From: Chara braunii | Taxonomy: Eukaryota > Streptophyta > Charophyceae > Charales > Characeae | Assembly (NCBI GenBank): GCA_003427395.1 | Contig: BFEA01000126.1 | Coordinates: 2,040,871-2,062,230 of the forward strand | Reading direction: 5' to 3' | Length of the DNA stretch: 21,360 bases | Shown here: positions 18,713-21,360 of the stretch, one piece after another | Numbering within the stretch: the first letter of the stretch is position 1 | How the letters are laid out: each line of letters starts with the position of its first letter | Translations under genes and position numbers: made by a program | The notes under the pieces: generated by a model | What the model saw: only the letters and a program-made list of their open reading frames with translations | Told to the model about the DNA's origin: nothing | Database searches by the model: none

Positions 18713-18800
18713 TATGAGTTAGCTTAGTTGGTTTCGGGGCAGACTGTCAAACAAGAGATGTAGGGATCGAATCTGCCCCAGCCCATGAGCTAGCCTTTTT
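18713..18800 (+). ncRNA. tRNA-like / SINE-like segment with A and B boxes
   Basis: TAGCTTAGTTGG at 18720 fits the pol III A box, and GGATCGAATCT at 18764 fits a B box 44 bases on, the exact spacing of tRNA positions 8 and 52. A T5 run at 18796-18800 could end pol III transcription. D and T stems do not pair well, so it is not a working tRNA. Instead GGGGCAGA and TCTGCCCC (18737-18744 and 18772-18779) make an 8-bp stem. ATGAGTTAGC and ATGAGCTAGC flank it as imperfect direct repeats. Likely a decayed tRNA or tRNA-derived SINE. Confidence 0.35.
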
Positions 18801-18834
18801 GTTGTGAGGGGGCCGCGCTTTAACCCCGACCTCG

Positions 18835-18905
18835 GGCGGCGGGGACCTGAACCCGCGACCTCAGTGTTAGGAGTAATTATAGTTAGTTGGTCTGGCCGAC
18901 AGTTG
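18835..18905 (-). ncRNA. tRNA-like fragment, Val(AAC)-like 3' half
   Basis: The minus strand reads CTCCTAACACTGAGGTCGC, then GGGTTCAGGTCCCCGC. This resembles a tRNA-Val(AAC) anticodon loop, variable loop and T arm, with a B box (GGTTCAGGTCC) off consensus by one base. The 5' half does not fold into a proper D arm and the anticodon loop has one extra base. Probably a tRNA pseudogene or SINE head close to the plus-strand tRNA-like segment. Confidence 0.25.
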
Positions 18906-18930
18906 GCACCACGGGTAGATAGTAGTTACA

Positions 18931-18992
18931 TTCTTTTTTTTTTTTTTTTCTTAATTCGTTAGATTTATTATTATTATTTTCTAATTATTTAA
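18931..18992. repeat. T-rich run and short (TTA)n
   Basis: About 17 T residues, then TTATTATTATT. Low complexity. Confidence 0.9.
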
Positions 18993-19189
18993 TATTATTC
19001 ATTTTTCTTCGATCCCGTAGTTGTTATCGATGATTTCAGTTGAATGAATCTGCCTCTAAAACCAAGGCAGATTCGTTATGTTACTAAGGCAGTAAGCTAT
19101 CTGGGATCGCGAAAGACTGGCCGCATAGGATTTCGATGCCACGGCTCACGGAGGTGCGAAAAGCGGCGCAAGCAACCAGGCGAGCGGAC

Positions 19190-19710
19190 AGCGCAACTCC
19201 GACATCGAGAAGAAGAGATGGAGAGAGCAGGGGGAGAGAAGGAACAGCGCCATGAACAGCAGGGAAAAAGACATCGCGGGGAGGGAGAAAAGGATCGCGC
19301 GAAGTAGAGAGGGAAGATCGCACACACTAGTAATGAGGAGAAGAGAAAAGGATAGGTGAAAGGAGAAGAAAAAAAAGAAGATAAAGAAGAAGAAGAAGGA
19401 GAAGAGAGAGAAGGAGGGACGAAGGGCTTGGAGACGACAATGAGGAGGCCAACTACGAGGGAGACGCGCACGAGAAAGAGGAGGTGGCCAGCGCGGAGAA
19501 GGAATAGCAGTCCCGGGAAGGAGAAGAAGAGGGTGAGCGCGAGAGGGAGATAGTGAGTGCGCTCAAAAGGAAGAGCCGCAAAGGGAGCAGCGCAGAGACT
19601 GCGTTGTGGAAGGAACGATGTAGTGGTGTGCGAGAAGGGTGAAGAAGAAGAAAGGAGGGAAGAAGAAGGAGAAGAGGAAGAAGAGGGAGAAGGGGAAGAA
19701 GAGGAGCGAC
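19190..19710. repeat. Purine-rich (GAA/GGA) region
   Basis: Mostly A and G on the plus strand in irregular GAGAAGGA words. Reading frames on both strands are Glu/Lys/Arg-rich or Ser/Pro/Leu-rich as a result of composition. No gene is supported. Confidence 0.7.
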
Positions 19711-19880
19711 GGACTTACGTCCACCTGGTGGTCGATGATGGCGATGTTTCGGGCGTGGACGTTAGGACCTTGTACTTGAGTTACGAGGGGTTCTCTGTGT
19801 CGGCTTCAGGTGGTTTCCAGTTTGCGAGGGACTGGCGAGTCGTTTACGTTTTGAAGAAACGTGTGCAGTGATAGGAAACA
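19710..19880 (-). repeat. Diverged copy of the exon module
   Basis: The minus strand ends GGTGGAC before GTAAGT (19718-19713). On the plus strand GACTTAC, GTCGATGATGGCGATGT and GTTAGGACC align with GACTTAC, GTCGATGATGGTGCTGT and GTTAGGCC of the copy at 20085. It is likewise next to a GAA-rich tract. On the minus strand the three frames of the putative exon (19831-19719) contain stops, so this copy is probably dead. The plus frame (YVHLVVDDGDVSGVDV) is open, which keeps strand choice uncertain. Confidence 0.4.
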
Positions 19881-19924
19881 GGGGCGGGGGTAGCACATGT
19901 AAAATGCAGGAAGAGGGAGGCGCA

Positions 19925-20075
19925 CATAGAAGAAGAAGAGGGAAAGAGGAGGAGAAGAAAAAGAAGGAAGAAGGAGAAGAAGAGGAAGAGGAAAAAGAAG
20001 ATAAAGAAGAAGAAGAAGAAGAAGAAGAAGAAGAAGAAGAAGAAGAAGAAGAAGAAGAGGAGGAGAAGGAGATGA
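19925..20075. repeat. (GAA)n tract
   Basis: Interrupted GAA/GAG repeats with about 17 perfect GAA units near 20000-20057. GAA tracts of this length can form triplex DNA. On the minus strand it forms the pyrimidine-rich start of the presumed intron after the exon at 20234-20094. Confidence 0.95.
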
Positions 20076-20093
20076 GGGGAGTGGGCGACTTAC

Positions 20094-20234
20094 CTGGTTG
20101 TAGGTGCACCCTCCCTTGTCGTCGATGATGGTGCTGTGAGGTTAGGCCTGTCATTGCCGACTTGTTGGAATGCGCGTTGTGCCCTTCGTGCCTGTGGTGT
20201 GGTCGTAGTGTGATGAGCTTCATGACGGATCGTG
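20094..20234 (-). CDS. Candidate internal exon of unknown gene (right copy)
   Basis: Same 141-nt segment as 122-262. It has acceptor CTTGCTTCTCAG at 20236-20235, donor GTAAGT at 20093-20088, and an open frame in the same phase containing RRAQRAFQQVGNDRPN. Splice sites and frame survive while about nine residues differ. This supports an exon over a random ORF but does not prove expression. Confidence 0.35.
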
Positions 20235-20670
20235 CTGAGAAGCAAGAGAGAGAGAAGGTAAGTCTCCAATCCCACGGTCTACTCTATAGAACTTCTATCA
20301 GTAGGGAGAACAAAATGAAAAAAATCTACCACTAGCTAAAGCAAATGTATATACCGCTAAAACGTGGGAATGTACACCGCCATACTCGTTTGCTCGTGCG
20401 TGAGTGTGAGTGTGTGTATGTGCATGCGTGAGTGCGTGGCCATGCATGCGTGCATGAACGTGTGTATGTGTGTATTAGGACTATATATATATACATATAC
20501 GTTTATATAATCAGACTACATATATACATGCATATATATATATATGTATATATATATAGATCGTCAAACCGAACTGCCCTACGCTATGGCGGATGGGGCG
20601 CAAGTGGTCTTTGGGTGTGTGTGGCAACTGTGTGTTGGGGAACGAGGTTGTGAGTGAGGCGAGAGACATA

Positions 20671-20815
20671 CATGGCGCTGGAGCGTGCGACATTGGTCGC
20701 TGTATGCTCGTACTTCGGGAAAGCTGTTGACATCATCATTCGACATTGTAGTATAGGCTAGATAGGATCTGCCATCTGTAGTCTGGGCACTGAGCGCCAG
20801 ATGGGATATCAACAT
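20671..20815 (-). CDS. Candidate exon, unknown protein (right copy)
   Basis: Counterpart of 701-845, beginning MLISHLALSAQ and containing TTMSNDDVNSFPEV. The donor is weakened (AT before GTATGT) and a one-base deletion shifts the final residues, so this copy may not splice like the left one. Confidence 0.2.
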
Positions 20816-20991
20816 TGGTTCTTCATTAATAATGATGATAAGGAGACTTTACGAGCATTGTCAATTATGAGTTCTTGGTGTCTTCTTATTTGGTGAAACT
20901 CGTGATGCAACTCTGCTGTTGGTTCGAGGTCACGACTATCAGGTCTTGTGTATATGATGTTGTTTGATTGGTGAAGTTCGCTATTACTCAT
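20809..20991 (-). CDS. Small ORF, 60 aa, unknown (right copy)
   Basis: Counterpart of the 59-residue ORF at 839-1018. It starts MSNSEL and contains YTRPDSRDLEPTAELHHEF. It keeps start, length and stop despite an added codon near the end (KVSLSSLLMKNQC). Function unknown. Confidence 0.25.
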   Translation of the reverse strand: MSNSELHQSNNIIYTRPDSRDLEPTAELHHEFHQIRRHQELIIDNARKVSLSSLLMKNQC

Positions 20992-21031
20992 CTTCCTTGT
21001 ATATTATTATTATTATTATTATTATTATTAT

Positions 21032-21180
21032 GGGTAGCCCCGCGTACGCGTATGCGGTGCGTACGCGTACATGTATATATATTTTTAATATATATAATAT
21101 AATATATATAAAGTATTAATATAATATATATATATACTATATATTATATATTAGTAGTATTAGTATATATATAACATAAT
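21032..21180. repeat. CGCGTACGCG motif pair and TA-rich palindromic stretch
   Basis: GCGTACGCGTA occurs twice (about 21041 and 21059); each holds the palindrome TACGCGTA. About 110 bases of A/T alternation follow, with many overlapping inverted repeats. Cruciform or Z-DNA formation is plausible; no gene. Confidence 0.7.
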
Positions 21181-21185
21181 ATGAT

Positions 21186-21360
21186 CGGGAACGGGCGGGA
21201 GGGGGAAGGGGGGGAAGGGGGAAATGGGGCCAGGCATAGGGAGGAGGAGAGTCCAGGTGCAGTTGGGGAGGGAGACGGGAATCGCGATCGGGGCGGGGAG
21301 AAAGAGGATCGAGATCGGTAGAAAGGGGGAAAGATACTGTTGGGATCGAGATTGGGGGGG
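21186..21360. repeat. G-rich end with quadruplex motif
   Basis: Runs GGG, GGG, GGGGG, GGGGGGG and GGGGG separated by one or two bases at 21193-21221 fit the G-quadruplex pattern. The rest stays G/A-rich to the window end. No gene. Confidence 0.75.

Larger units (their letters stand above)
20063..21031. repeat. 1-kb duplicated block, right copy
   Basis: Direct repeat of 91-1086, with the same order of exon module, TG/TA microsatellites, two small ORFs and a terminal (TTA)n. Microsatellite lengths differ and unique parts carry scattered substitutions and small indels. Confidence 0.85.

Overview
The window looks like non-coding-rich eukaryotic nuclear DNA. It has many microsatellites, no bacterial operon structure, splice-site-like signals and LTR-retrotransposon sequence. 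The organism cannot be fixed from the sequence. A coccidian-type apicomplexan or another protist/alga with a repeat-rich genome fits the (CT)n, (TTA)n, (GAA)n and TGTC/CAGA tracts, the TGCATGC-type motif near 470 and the short introns. The tRNA-Asp-type primer binding site is best known from plant Ty3/gypsy elements, so a plant-lineage host is not excluded. No protein in the window can be named with certainty.

Layout. (1) 91-1086: a block whose near copy lies at 20063-21031 in the same orientation. Each copy holds exon-like pieces on the minus strand. (2) 1087-3150: simple repeats and a 1-kb purine/pyrimidine tract. (3) 3150-4200: a minus-strand candidate gene of four short exons joined in one open frame, overlapping an inverted copy of the exon module seen at the window ends. 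(4) 4600-5200: microsatellite and unassigned sequence. (5) 5210-13670: the core, a retrotransposon-like region in two tandem copies (5864-9613 and 9635-13670, offset 3771 at the left edge and 4057 at the right). Each copy has a long LTR-like part, a primer binding site, a hairpin-rich leader and a broken gag-like frame. The LTR-like part contains a dense family of short hairpins, many with a TGTN loop, whose stems vary with compensating changes. (6) 13671-16640: AT-rich sequence continuing from the second copy, with no recognisable pol. (7) 16640-18660: unassigned sequence. (8) 18660-18910: two tRNA-like segments. (9) 18930-20075: poly-T, purine-rich DNA, a diverged exon-module copy and a long (GAA)n tract. 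(10) 20063-21360: the second 1-kb block, then a (TA)-rich palindromic stretch and a G-rich end.

Interpretation. A duplicated minus-strand gene family, known here only by exon fragments, seems to flank a region occupied by a long-LTR retroelement without visible pol. The best candidate for an undescribed system is the hairpin family in the LTR. The same fold is built from different sequences about 16 times in 1.7 kb and again in the second copy. It could act as an RNA structure in the element transcript (packaging, protein binding or processing), but this is inference.
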